Shown here one piece after another: positions 54,447-63,187 of a stretch of 64,000 nt of DNA (the first letter of the stretch is position 1; each line of letters starts with the position of its first letter). The stretch lies in contig NZ_FTMQ01000004.1 of NCBI RefSeq assembly GCF_900156055.1, forward strand, positions 186,001 to 250,000, written 5' to 3'. Both the position numbers and the translations under genes were made by a program. The stretch comes from Rhizobium sp. RU33A. GTDB taxonomy: Bacteria; Pseudomonadota; Alphaproteobacteria; Rhizobiales; Rhizobiaceae. The notes beneath the pieces were generated by a model. It saw nothing but the letters and a program-made list of their open reading frames with translations. It was not told where the DNA came from and made no database searches.

Positions 54447-55354
54447 CAGGCGTTCCTTTCCTGGGCGAGCATGCGGACGATGAAGAGCGAGATGAACACC
54501 ATCATGATCAGGAAGAGCACGACCGCGATCGAAGCGCCGTAACCCATGCGGAAGCCGTATTCCGAGAGCGCCTGCTCATACATGAAGTAGGACAACACCT
54601 GGCTCGATCCGTAGGGGCCGCCGGCGGTCATGATGGAGACGAGGTCGAAGGAGCGCAGCGAGCCGATGACGGTCACGACCATGGCAATGAAGGTGGCCGG
54701 CGCAAGTTGCGGCAGGATGACGTACCACAGCAGCTTCAGGCCCTTGGCGCCGTCCATGCGCGCGGCCTCCACCTGTTCCGGATTGATGTTGTTGAGACCG
54801 GTCAGATAGAGGATCATGCAATAGGCCGTCTGCGGCCAGAGACCGGCGACGATGATGCCATAGGTCACGAAGCGCTCGTCGGCGAGTACGGCGAATTGTT
54901 CGCCGGTAACCATTTCCAACAGCTTGGAAAACAGTCCGAAGTCGGGCGCGTAGAACCAGGTGAACATCAGGCCGACAACCACCTGACTGATCACGAAGGG
55001 GAAGAAGAACAACGACTTATAGAGCCGAATGCCGGTGACCGTCTGGTTGAGGAACAGCGCGACCGCCAGACCCGCCGGGATCGCAAGAAGGTATAGAACC
55101 AGCCAGATGAGATTGTTTTCGAGCGAGACGTAGAAGGAATCGTCATCGAGCAATTCGACGTAATTGCCGACCCCGATCCAGGTCATGGCGCCAAGGCCGT
55201 CCCAATCGTGGAAGCTGATCCAGATCGACTGAAAGATCGGGACCAGAACATAGATCACGAACATCAGCATGCCGGGCGCAAGGAAAAGAATCGGCGCGAG
55301 CGTCTGCTGATTGCGCTTCCAGAAACCGGAAGCCGGGGAAACGGTGTTGCTCAT
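54446..55354 (-). CDS. lacF: Sugar ABC transporter permease, MalF family
   Basis: About 302 residues with six helices and the EAA loop EAARMDGAKGLKLLWYVILPQLAP. ATG 55354 has AGAGGTG upstream; ATG 55384 would add ten residues. It follows the binding-protein gene by 86 bases and overlaps the next permease, as expected for a coupled importer. Confidence 0.9.
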   Translation of the reverse strand: MSNTVSPASGFWKRNQQTLAPILFLAPGMLMFVIYVLVPIFQSIWISFHDWDGLGAMTWIGVGNYVELLDDDSFYVSLENNLIWLVLYLLAIPAGLAVALFLNQTVTGIRLYKSLFFFPFVISQVVVGLMFTWFYAPDFGLFSKLLEMVTGEQFAVLADERFVTYGIIVAGLWPQTAYCMILYLTGLNNINPEQVEAARMDGAKGLKLLWYVILPQLAPATFIAMVVTVIGSLRSFDLVSIMTAGGPYGSSQVLSYFMYEQALSEYGFRMGYGASIAVVLFLIMMVFISLFIVRMLAQERNA

Positions 55355-55440
55355 GGCGGCACCTCTGAAGGATGGGAACGGCAACCGGATGCCATGGGCC
55401 CAGGGAGACCCACAGCACCCGGCGCAGGGAGCTCTATGGC

Positions 55441-56673
55441 TTACTTGTAGACGCGGGCGCGAACCTTTTCGAGGCGCTCCAGGATGGCGTCCAGACGCTC
55501 AGGCTTGACCATGAACTCCTGGAAGCCTTCCATGCCAGCCTTTGCCATTTCTGGATCGGCATCGCGATCGTAGAACTGTGCCAAGGCATGGGCGTTCGAC
55601 AGCATCTCGAAACCGGCCTGGAGGAACGGATCAGCCGGCTTTTCCGACTGGTTGTTCACCGGCAGCTGGCCAAGCGTGGCGTTCATCTTCGACTGCGCGG
55701 CCGGCGAAGCAACGAAAGCGAGGAACTTCTTCGCATCTTCCTTGTTCTTCGCACCCGACGGGATGTGGAAGGTGTCCGTCGGCGCCTCTTCCGACATCGG
55801 AATTCCAGCCGTAATTTCCGGGAACTGCATGAAGCCGATCTGGTCTTCGGTCAAACCACCGTCCTTCATCGTGGCAACGGCGAAGTTGCCCATCAGATAC
55901 ATGGCAGCCTTGCCTTGGACCATCTGCGGGATGGCATCCTGCCAGTCGATGGCGGCATGGTTTTCGTTGAAGTAGCCGGCATTGACCAGCTCGCCCCACT
56001 TTTCGAACACGGCCTTCACGCGCGGGTCGGTGTAGGGAACCTTGCCCGAGGTCAGCTCCATGTGGAATTCGTAGCCGTTGACGCGCAGGTTCAGATAGTC
56101 GAACCAGCCGCCCGTCGGCCAGAGTGCCTTGGTGCCGATGGTGATCGGGGTAATGCCGGCGGACTTCAGCTTTTCGCTGGCCGCCAGGAACTCCGCCCAG
56201 GTCTTCGGCGGCTCGATGCCTTGCTCAGCGAAGATGTCCTTACGGTAATAGATGCCCCACTGGTAATAGGTATAGGGAACGCCCCACTTCTTTCCGTCGA
56301 TGGTCATCGAAGGCGCAGCAGACTTCAGATGGTCGTTCAGACCATTGGCCTCCCAGACATCGGTCACGTCTTCAAAAAGCCCAGCGCGGACGAAAGGCTC
56401 CATCCGGTTACCAGCGAACCAGGCAACGACGTCAGGCGCATCGGCGGTCAGGAAGTTGCGGATCGCGGACTTGTAGCCCTCGTGGTCGAAATTGTTCCAC
56501 TTGACCGTGATGTCGGGATTGGCTGCCTGGAAATCCGCGATCAGATCCTCGATCGCCTTTTTCGGCGCCGGGTCGGAATGATTCGAGTTGAGGACGATTT
56601 CACCGGCGAACGCGGTGGACGACAGCAGGACTGCACCCAGAGCGATCGCGCTCAGGCTTTTGAAAAAGGTCAT
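55441..56673 (-). CDS. lacE: Sugar ABC transporter substrate-binding protein, family 1
   Basis: About 410 residues. A signal peptide (MTFFKSLSAIALGAVLLSSTAFA) is followed by a MalE-type fold: PDITVKWNNFDHEGYKSAIRNFL, the APDVVAWFAGNRM hinge region and PTDTFHIPSGAKNKEDAKKFLAFV. It binds galactosides in the periplasm. A strong GGGAGG precedes ATG 56673. The 86-base gap to the permeases holds only weak inverted repeats. It is the first gene of the operon and divergent from the AraC regulator. Confidence 0.9.
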   Translation of the reverse strand: MTFFKSLSAIALGAVLLSSTAFAGEIVLNSNHSDPAPKKAIEDLIADFQAANPDITVKWNNFDHEGYKSAIRNFLTADAPDVVAWFAGNRMEPFVRAGLFEDVTDVWEANGLNDHLKSAAPSMTIDGKKWGVPYTYYQWGIYYRKDIFAEQGIEPPKTWAEFLAASEKLKSAGITPITIGTKALWPTGGWFDYLNLRVNGYEFHMELTSGKVPYTDPRVKAVFEKWGELVNAGYFNENHAAIDWQDAIPQMVQGKAAMYLMGNFAVATMKDGGLTEDQIGFMQFPEITAGIPMSEEAPTDTFHIPSGAKNKEDAKKFLAFVASPAAQSKMNATLGQLPVNNQSEKPADPFLQAGFEMLSNAHALAQFYDRDADPEMAKAGMEGFQEFMVKPERLDAILERLEKVRARVYK

Positions 56674-56823
56674 GTTTTCCTCCCTATGACCGTTATGCAT
56701 GGCATTTCCGGAGCTCTAGCCCCGGATCCCACCGGAGCGGATTTCTCAGCTCTGCTTGATCATCCGATTCAAACCCGTAATAATCTACCGAGTTTTTGCG
56801 GAAGTTTTCCGGGATCCTAAGAT

Positions 56824-57747
56824 TTGGAACATGTGAAGCCCCTATTGCACGACGAGTCCGTCCCGGTCCATCCGGATCATGACCCGCGACACCCGCTGGT
56901 CATCTTCGGCGATCACCGTTTTTGCGCGGGCGAGAACCTGGCGGTTCAGCGCATGGCAGGCCCGCACATGCACAGCCAGATCGAGCTCAACTTCGTTCTA
57001 TCCGGCCACATGACCTACTGGTTCGATGGCCGTGAATTGACGGTGGACGAGGGACGGCTTTGCCTGTTCTGGGGCATGATCCCGCATCAAGTGATCGATC
57101 GACAGGAAGGCACACGATTCGTCTGCCTCTACGTGCCAATGTCCGTCTTCCTCGGCCTGGCAAATCTCAGCCGTTTCCGCGATGCCGTGTTTCGCGGCGC
57201 GATGATCGAAGCGCTCGAGATCCGTTCCTGGGACCGTGATATCTTTCAGCGCTGGCGCGAGGAACTTCTGGCTGGCGACGAGAACCTGACCGAGATTGTG
57301 CGAAACGAATTGACCGCGCGCGTTCTCAGGATCGAGCGCGACGGCTGGCGGGATCTGCGCGAGGAAGGCTCGGCGATCGCGAGCTTCAACCCCAATGACA
57401 GCGAGCGCGTCGAACACATCGAGCGCATGCTGCGCTTCATCGCCGAACATGCGCTCGAAAACATCTCCGCAGATGACGTGGGCAATGCGGTGGGCCTTCA
57501 CCCGAACTACGCCATGTCGATCTTCAAGCGCGCCGTGGGCCACACGATCAACCAGGCGATCGTGCGCCATCGCCTCGATACGGCTCAATCGCTGCTGATC
57601 TCGACCGATCTCTCGATCACCGATGTCGCCTTCGAAAGCGGCTTCGGTTCGGTTTCTCGTTTTTACGAGGCCTTCAATGAACGCTTCGTCGAAAAGCCCA
57701 AGGCGTTTCGACGCCGCATGCGCTCGAAAGGGCTGCCCCCGGCCTGA
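56824..57747 (+). CDS. AraC-family regulator, probably of the galactoside operon
   Basis: The 307-residue protein has an N-terminal cupin sensor (HMHSQIELNFVLSGHMTYWFDGRELTVDEG) and a C-terminal pair of AraC helix-turn-helices ending ITDVAFESGFGSVSRFYEAF. The cupin block resembles MelR, the melibiose activator. It starts with TTG in this reading; a GTG at 56833 is possible. It is divergent from the galactoside operon with 150 bases between, so it most likely activates it with an alpha- or beta-galactoside as ligand. Confidence 0.85.
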   Translation: MEHVKPLLHDESVPVHPDHDPRHPLVIFGDHRFCAGENLAVQRMAGPHMHSQIELNFVLSGHMTYWFDGRELTVDEGRLCLFWGMIPHQVIDRQEGTRFVCLYVPMSVFLGLANLSRFRDAVFRGAMIEALEIRSWDRDIFQRWREELLAGDENLTEIVRNELTARVLRIERDGWRDLREEGSAIASFNPNDSERVEHIERMLRFIAEHALENISADDVGNAVGLHPNYAMSIFKRAVGHTINQAIVRHRLDTAQSLLISTDLSITDVAFESGFGSVSRFYEAFNERFVEKPKAFRRRMRSKGLPPA

Positions 57748-57759
57748 GCCCGCCTTCGG

Positions 57760-58848
57760 TCAGCGCCCGGCGATGGCCGAAAGCCTGGGCATGGGGGCGC
57801 CAGGGCACCAGTCCTGGAAACCGATGATGCGGCGAACGATTTTTTCTGCATGGTTGCCGGCGATATCGCGCAGTCTGTGGTCCAGATAGGGATTGAGAAA
57901 ACGCTCGAGCGTGGTCGCGACATAGGCCTCGGCCTCGTCGCCAAGACCATGCCGGCGAAAACCAGGGACAACCTCTTCTCGGTAGATCAACTCAAGTTCC
58001 GACCGGATCGCGGCGTCGGCAAGAATATCTTTCACGCATTCCGCGTCCGATCGGCCGTCTGTCAGCCAGCGCTCGGCCAGAACCGTATGGCCGAGGTTGA
58101 GGATGTGCAGCTTCAGCCGCTCGTACGGCGTCAGATCATCGACGACCTTGACGCAACGGTGCTCGCAGGGCAGCGTCAACCCTGACTGGCGTTCGATCGC
58201 CCAGATCGCATAGGGCTCAGCAATCGCCCCAGCCGGCTCGATCGGCTCCGACACGATGCGGTCGACGAGCGTATTTGCCCAGATGACCCGCTCGGAGAGC
58301 CAGGAGACGAACGTTGCGTCGGGCGTGTGCCGGCTGGCGAGCTCGACCACCAACTGCCGAAGCACCTGACCGTTTCGGGAAACAAGTTCGCAAGGCAGAA
58401 TGGTCAATGGCATCCGGCCATCCCGAAACCGCGCATGGAGAAGCGCCAGAAGTTTCATCGGGAAGGAGCGTGGCACGCCATCGACGCTGTCACCGTCAAA
58501 CAGGGAATAACCCGTATCTCCGGTATTGCTGATCACGACCCTCGCCTCCTCGACGAACACCCGCTTGACCTCGGCCCAGTCACTGGACGTCGAAAGAGAT
58601 CGCACCACAGATCGTACCCGAAGCGCACGCTCGACCGGTTTCCCATCCTCCAGCCCTCGGATGATCACCGGGAAGCCCTCCGGCGCCGACAGCGCCCCGA
58701 TCCGTCCGGCGCGTGCCGGATCACCCGATGTTTGCACCACGGTAATCGGCCCCAGTGCCCTCCCTGCCTCCATGGCCTCGCTGACGAAGAGATCGGCATG
58801 CGCCTGGAGAAATCGGCTCGTGCCGAATTGCAGGATGGGCGTCGTCAT
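57760..58848 (-). CDS. Mannitol dehydrogenase / tagaturonate reductase family protein, UxaB-like
   Basis: The 362-residue protein starts ILQFGTSRFLQAHADLFVSEAM, the UxaB-type N-terminus. It has PCELVSRNGQVLRQLV and the catalytic Lys-His region KLHILNLGHT of the polyol dehydrogenase family. UxaB reduces tagaturonate to altronate; related enzymes work on fructuronate or mannitol. It follows the GntR gene by three bases on the minus strand. Together with the UxaA-like dehydratase it suggests a hexuronate or related sugar-acid route. The exact substrate is not settled. Confidence 0.8.
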   Translation of the reverse strand: MTTPILQFGTSRFLQAHADLFVSEAMEAGRALGPITVVQTSGDPARAGRIGALSAPEGFPVIIRGLEDGKPVERALRVRSVVRSLSTSSDWAEVKRVFVEEARVVISNTGDTGYSLFDGDSVDGVPRSFPMKLLALLHARFRDGRMPLTILPCELVSRNGQVLRQLVVELASRHTPDATFVSWLSERVIWANTLVDRIVSEPIEPAGAIAEPYAIWAIERQSGLTLPCEHRCVKVVDDLTPYERLKLHILNLGHTVLAERWLTDGRSDAECVKDILADAAIRSELELIYREEVVPGFRRHGLGDEAEAYVATTLERFLNPYLDHRLRDIAGNHAEKIVRRIIGFQDWCPGAPMPRLSAIAGR

Positions 58849-58851
58849 GGC

Positions 58852-59739
58852 TCAGGCAGGCTCCTGGATGGATTGCAGCAATGTTTCGCGCGCCGATTTC
58901 AGGTGCTGCCGGCAGGCTTTCTGGATCGCTGCCGGATCACGGGAAAAGAGCGCGCTGATGTAGTCGAGATGCTCTTCCAGCGCTCGCTGGTTGCGCGCCC
59001 GCGCATTCGTCTTGTTCCACTGGTAGTGGTAGTGGAAGACGATCGCGATGATGTCGTAGAAATCGATGATGAAGCGGTTGCTCGAGGCCTTCTGGACGAG
59101 CAGGTGAAAACGCTCGTCGAGCTCGGAAAATTCCATGTAGCGGTTGTCGATATCGGCCAACAATGCATGGTGCTGTGCCTCGACGGCCTTCAACTCCGCC
59201 CAGGCCGGATGATCCGCCGCCAGATCGACGAAAGCGGCCGCAGAGCGCAGTTCGAACATCTCGCGGACTTCGGTGAGTTCGAGCGCAAACTCACGGGTGA
59301 AGCCCTTGAGCACCCAATGGCTGTTCGGCCGTTTCTCTATCAACCCGAAGCGGCTGAAGCGGATGAGGAATTCCCGCACGCTGGTCGTTCCGATACCGAT
59401 CTCGCGGGCAAGCTCCAGCTCGTTGATCTGCATGCCCGGCTGCGCGCCCCCCGCCAGAATCCGGCGCATGAAGCTTCGCTCGATGATCTCCGACAGCGAA
59501 TTGGTTTCCTCGTCCGGGAAATAGTCGCCTTGCCCCGGCCTGCGCAGCACCGTCTTGGAGCGCTTGTCCCATGCCACCAGACCGACCTCGCCGAGCCGCG
59601 TCAGCACTGCACGCACCGTCGTCCGGCTGACGCTGAGCAGACCGCAAAGCTCCGGCTCCGAGGGAAGTGTATCCGTCTCCTCGATCAGTTTCAGCGTGCG
59701 GTTGTAGGCGTCCTTGAAGACGGTGTTCTGCTTGGCCAT
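58852..59739 (-). CDS. GntR-family (FCD) regulator with two winged-helix domains
   Basis: The 295-residue protein has a first GntR-type winged helix at about 1-70 (LPSEPELCGLLSVSRTTVRAVLTRLGEVGLVAW). A second, also complete, lies at about 78-145 (LELAREIGIGTTSVREFLIRFSRFGLI). A FadR-type FCD ligand domain fills 150-290 with the metal-binding Asp/His residues. Family members normally have one winged helix. It is co-transcribed with the UxaB-like gene and divergent from the UxaA-like gene. A TTTATCG operator motif lies in between. Confidence 0.85.
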   Translation of the reverse strand: MAKQNTVFKDAYNRTLKLIEETDTLPSEPELCGLLSVSRTTVRAVLTRLGEVGLVAWDKRSKTVLRRPGQGDYFPDEETNSLSEIIERSFMRRILAGGAQPGMQINELELAREIGIGTTSVREFLIRFSRFGLIEKRPNSHWVLKGFTREFALELTEVREMFELRSAAAFVDLAADHPAWAELKAVEAQHHALLADIDNRYMEFSELDERFHLLVQKASSNRFIIDFYDIIAIVFHYHYQWNKTNARARNQRALEEHLDYISALFSRDPAAIQKACRQHLKSARETLLQSIQEPA

Positions 59740-59890
59740 GGCTCTGCCTGGTTGATGTTATCTGGCGCTTCGGTCTCTTGCCTCTTGGCGCAAGACGTAG
59801 CTTCGCGCAACGGAAACCACCGATTGCGGTAGCCCTGCCTCCTCGTGGTCTGGGTCTAAACCTCCCGCTCCTGATCAGAGCAAATTGTTC

Positions 59891-59939
59891 TTTATCGATA
59901 TCATACCCATTGACGAGAAACTGTCTATTGCCGATAAAA
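59891..59939. promoter_or_regulatory. Paired TTTATCG half-sites in the GntR/UxaA divergent promoter
   Basis: TTTATCGATATC at 59891-59902 and CGATAAA at 59932-59938, in opposite orientation and about 36 bp apart centre to centre, match the perfect palindrome TTTATCGATAAA at 63107-63118. They are probably operators of the GntR regulator encoded beside them. Confidence 0.55.
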
Positions 59940-59987
59940 GACAAAACACAGGATCCGGTACCGCCGGACATATGGGAGAAACATCGG

Positions 59988-61493
59988 GTGTCGAAACCAG
60001 CCTGCATCCTGCTGTCGCAGGACGACAATGTTGCCGTGACCACTGTTGCGATCGAAGCCGGTCATGTCCTGCCGGGCGGCGCGCCAGCAGCGGCGAAGAT
60101 TGATCCTGGCCACAAGGTGGCGGTTCGAGCCATCCGCCAGGGTGAGCCTGTCGTCAAATATGCCCAGGCGATCGGCCGCGCGACCACGGACATTGCAGCC
60201 GGCGACCACGTCCATTCCCACAATCTCGCCTTCGATGAAGACCGCCTCTCGGTGAGCGGCCTTGCCCAGCCCGAAACGGCGACCGCAGCCGACAAGGGCC
60301 GCACCTTCATGGGCTATCGCCGCGCCGATGGACGCGCTGCGACCCGCAACTACATCGGCATCATCGCCAGCGTGAACTGTTCCACCACCGTCTGTCGCGC
60401 GATCGCGGATGCCGCGAACCGCACCATCCTGCCGCATTACGAGGGCATCGACGGCTTTGTGCCGATCGTCCATGACCAGGGCTGCGGCATGAGCTCGACC
60501 GGCGACGGCATGCGCACCCTGCACAGAACGATAGCCGGCTACACAAGACACGTGAATTTCGGCGGCGTGCTGATGGTCGGCCTCGGCTGCGAAGTCAACC
60601 AGCTGACGCTTTACGGCCAGAGCGGCGCCGGCGCCTCCAAGCGTCACTTCAACATCCAGGACGCCGGCGGCTCGCGCCGCGCGGTCGAGAACGCTCTTTC
60701 CATTCTGAGGGAGATCGCAGCCGAAGTCGGCACGATGCGCCGCGAGCCAATCTCTGTCAGCGAGATCATCGTTGGCCTGCAATGCGGCGGCTCGGATGGC
60801 CTTTCGGGCATCACGGCCAATCCGGCGCTCGGCGTCGCTGTCGATATTCTGGCAGGAGCCGGTGGCACGGCGATCCTCTCCGAGACCTCGGAAATCTATG
60901 GCGCCGAACACCTCCTACGCAGCCGCGCCGTCAACGAGGACGTTGCCGTCAAGCTCGACGGCCTGATCTCCTGGTGGGAGGCTTATGTCGCCCAGCATGG
61001 CGCCTCGCTCGACAACAATCCCTCGCCCGGCAACAAGAAGGGTGGCCTGACCACCATTCTAGAAAAGTCGCTCGGCGCCGTCGCCAAGGGCGGACGCTCG
61101 CCCCTGACCGCCGTCTACAATTACGCGGAACGCGTCACCGAACACGGCCTCGTCTTCATGGACACGCCCGGTTACGACCCGGTTTCGGCGACCGGCCAGG
61201 TGGCAGGCGGCGCAAATGTGATTGCGTTTACGACAGGCCGTGGCTCCTGCTTCGGCTCGCGGCCCGTGCCGTCCATCAAGCTGACGAGCAACACCGCGCT
61301 CTACAAGTCGATGGAAGAGGACATGGATATCGACTGCGGCGTCATCGCCACGGGCGACGCCAGCGTCTTCGGGCTCGGTCGCGACATCTTCGATCTGATC
61401 ATCGAGACGGCCTCGGGCCAGAAAACCAAGAGCGAACTCTTCGGTTACGGCGACAACGAATTCGTGCCGTGGCACCTCGGTGCCACGCTCTGA
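59988..61493 (+). CDS. UxaA-family (altronate-type) dehydratase
   Basis: 501 residues: an N-terminal SAF domain (about 1-85, KPACILLSQDDNVAVTTVAIEAGHVLPGG) fused to the large UxaA domain with GYRRADGRAATRNYIGIIASVNCS, HDQGCGMSSTGDG, GLGCEVNQ and GLQCGGSDGLSGITANPALG. The cysteines suit an iron-dependent lyase. UxaA dehydrates altronate to 2-keto-3-deoxygluconate; homologues act on other aldonates. GTG 59988 is behind GGGAG; the frame is open to 59778. It starts the plus-strand operon with the aldo/keto reductase and FucU. Confidence 0.87.
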   Translation: MSKPACILLSQDDNVAVTTVAIEAGHVLPGGAPAAAKIDPGHKVAVRAIRQGEPVVKYAQAIGRATTDIAAGDHVHSHNLAFDEDRLSVSGLAQPETATAADKGRTFMGYRRADGRAATRNYIGIIASVNCSTTVCRAIADAANRTILPHYEGIDGFVPIVHDQGCGMSSTGDGMRTLHRTIAGYTRHVNFGGVLMVGLGCEVNQLTLYGQSGAGASKRHFNIQDAGGSRRAVENALSILREIAAEVGTMRREPISVSEIIVGLQCGGSDGLSGITANPALGVAVDILAGAGGTAILSETSEIYGAEHLLRSRAVNEDVAVKLDGLISWWEAYVAQHGASLDNNPSPGNKKGGLTTILEKSLGAVAKGGRSPLTAVYNYAERVTEHGLVFMDTPGYDPVSATGQVAGGANVIAFTTGRGSCFGSRPVPSIKLTSNTALYKSMEEDMDIDCGVIATGDASVFGLGRDIFDLIIETASGQKTKSELFGYGDNEFVPWHLGATL

Positions 61494-61521
61494 CCTCGAC
61501 AACAGGACACCGGATACCAGC

Positions 61522-62541
61522 ATGAAGACCAGACGCATCGGCAAGACCGCCCTCGAAGTGACCGAATACTCATTCGGCACGGCCCCACTCGGCGGCCTCT
61601 ACCGTCCCTGCCCCCGCGATGTCGGGATCGCCACGCTGCAGGCGGCCTGGGATCACGGCATCCGCTATTTCGACACGGCCCCGCATTACGGCTTCGGCCA
61701 GGCCGAACGTTATGTCGGCGACTTCCTGCGCGACAAGCCGGAAGACAGCTATGTGCTCTCCACCAAGGTCGGCCGTCTGCTCGCACCCGTACCGAAAGAC
61801 CAGATCCCGAATGTCGGCTTCGTCGATCCTCTGCCCTTCAAGCTGGTCTACGACTACAGCTATGACGGCATCATGCGTTCGGTCGATTTTAGCTACGCGC
61901 GCCTCGGCCTCAATCGCATCGACATCCTCTATGTCCACGACATCGGCGTCTACACACACGGCCGCGAGGTCAACGATCGCTATATGAAGCAGCTGCGCGA
62001 TGGCGGCTACAAGGCGCTCGATCAGCTGAAATCCTCTGGCGCCATCAAGGCCTTCGGTCTCGGCGTCAATGAAGTCCCCGCCTGCCTGGAGATGATGGCG
62101 GACATCGACATCGACGTCATCCTGATGGCGGGTCGCTATTCGCTGCTTGATCGTTCCGCTGTCGAGGAACTCCTGCCGCTCTGCGAAAAGCGTGGCACCT
62201 CGATCACCGCCGGCGGCGTGTTCAATTCCGGTATCCTGGCGACGGGTGCCGTTCCGGGCGCGCATTTCGACTACACCCCCGCAACCGATGAAGTGCTCGG
62301 CAAGGTGCGCGCGATGGAAGACCTGGCAAAGCAGGCCGGAAAGCCGCTCGCGCAGTTCGCCATGCAGTTCCCGCTGCACCATCCGGCCGTCGCCTCCGTC
62401 ATCATCGGCACAGCGAAACCGGAAAGCCTTCACCGCAACATGGCTCTGACATCAGAGGAACTGCCGGCCACCGCCTTCGCACCCTTCGAGGCGCACACAC
62501 TCGTTGCACCGCCGCTCGGCGATGCGCCTGTCAGGGAATAG
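61522..62541 (+). CDS. Aldo/keto reductase, L-fucose / D-threo-aldose 1-dehydrogenase type
   Basis: 339 residues with the AKR catalytic block RYFDTAPHYGFGQAE (Asp and Tyr), DILYVHDIG, and GLGVNE before a NAD(P)-binding region with IIGTAKPES. The insert DPLPFKLVYDYSYDGIMRSVDFSY is typical of the fucose dehydrogenase / pyridoxal dehydrogenase branch. It oxidises a free aldose to its lactone, probably L-fucose or a related sugar. It sits between the UxaA-like dehydratase and FucU, so it likely supplies the aldonate. Confidence 0.85.
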   Translation: MKTRRIGKTALEVTEYSFGTAPLGGLYRPCPRDVGIATLQAAWDHGIRYFDTAPHYGFGQAERYVGDFLRDKPEDSYVLSTKVGRLLAPVPKDQIPNVGFVDPLPFKLVYDYSYDGIMRSVDFSYARLGLNRIDILYVHDIGVYTHGREVNDRYMKQLRDGGYKALDQLKSSGAIKAFGLGVNEVPACLEMMADIDIDVILMAGRYSLLDRSAVEELLPLCEKRGTSITAGGVFNSGILATGAVPGAHFDYTPATDEVLGKVRAMEDLAKQAGKPLAQFAMQFPLHHPAVASVIIGTAKPESLHRNMALTSEELPATAFAPFEAHTLVAPPLGDAPVRE

Positions 62542-62550
62542 GAGCGCGCC

Positions 62551-62997
62551 ATGCTGAAGGGCATCCACCCTCTGCTCGGACCTGACCTGCTGCACGCCAT
62601 CGCCACCATGGGGCATGGCGACGAGATCGTCATTGCCGACGGCAATTTTCCGGCAAGCACAATGGGTCCCCCGGTGATCAGGGCAGACGGCGTCGGCGCC
62701 GTCGAAATCCTGGAGGCGATCCTCGCCCACATGCCGCTCGACCAGTTCGTCGAGGATGCGGCCTGGCGCATGCAGGTGGTCGGTGACCCCCACGCGGTCC
62801 CGGAAATCTGCGCCGAATTCCAGTCGGTGATCACGAAACTGGCGGGCGACGTCCAGCTCGAAAGCCTCGAGCGCTTCGCCTTTTACGAACGCGCCCAGAC
62901 GGCAGCATACATCGTCGCGACCACGGAATTACGGATTTACGGCAACGTCATCCTGAAGAAGGGCGTCGTCTATCCGGAAGAGGTTCACCGGGTCTGA
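62551..62997 (+). CDS. fucU: RbsD/FucU-family sugar mutarotase
   Basis: 148 residues with the FucU pattern: MLKGIHPLLGPDLLHAIATMGHGDEIVIADGNFPA at the start, the catalytic His in GHGDE, and FYERAQTAAYIVATTELRIYGNVILKKGVV at the end. It speeds anomer exchange of L-fucose or ribose. GGAG precedes the ATG ten bases after the aldo/keto reductase stop, so it is in the same operon and would feed that dehydrogenase the right anomer. Confidence 0.9.
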   Translation: MLKGIHPLLGPDLLHAIATMGHGDEIVIADGNFPASTMGPPVIRADGVGAVEILEAILAHMPLDQFVEDAAWRMQVVGDPHAVPEICAEFQSVITKLAGDVQLESLERFAFYERAQTAAYIVATTELRIYGNVILKKGVVYPEEVHRV

Positions 62998-63062
62998 GGA
63001 GCCCCGGGAAGCCCTGGGTTTCAAGGCAAAAGCGAGTTCGGAGGAGCTCATTTTGCCCGCTT

Positions 63063-63083
63063 GCATTCTCCAGAATGCTGGAG
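63063..63083 (+). promoter_or_regulatory. Overlapping dyads after fucU
   Basis: GCATTCT-CC-AGAATGC (63063-63078) overlaps CTCCAG-AATG-CTGGAG (63068-63083). The two folds exclude each other, so this may be an operator or a small switch between fucU and the binding-protein gene. No T run follows, so it is not a standard terminator. Confidence 0.35.
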
Positions 63084-63106
63084 TAGCGTGCCTCGATAAA
63101 ATGTTT

Positions 63107-63118
63107 TTTATCGATAAA
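63107..63118. promoter_or_regulatory. Perfect operator palindrome upstream of the ABC binding-protein gene
   Basis: TTTATCGATAAA is a perfect 12-bp dyad, 70 bases before the binding-protein ATG, with an extra CGATAAA half-site at 63094-63100. The same motif occurs in the GntR/UxaA divergent region, so one regulator probably controls both. Confidence 0.6.
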
Positions 63119-63187
63119 GATCGACCCGGTTGCGTTCTGCAGGTCGATCTCACCGGAGGAACAGGACGCGTTGAGAGGAGAACCACA

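Noticed and set aside
55355..55440. Stem-loop between the binding protein and permease genes as a transcript-stabilising element
   Set aside because: Only a four-base stem with a long loop; too weak to claim.
63001..63030. GC-rich inverted repeat after fucU as a terminator
   Set aside because: The CCCCGGG / CCCTGGG arms pair with a central mismatch and no T run follows.
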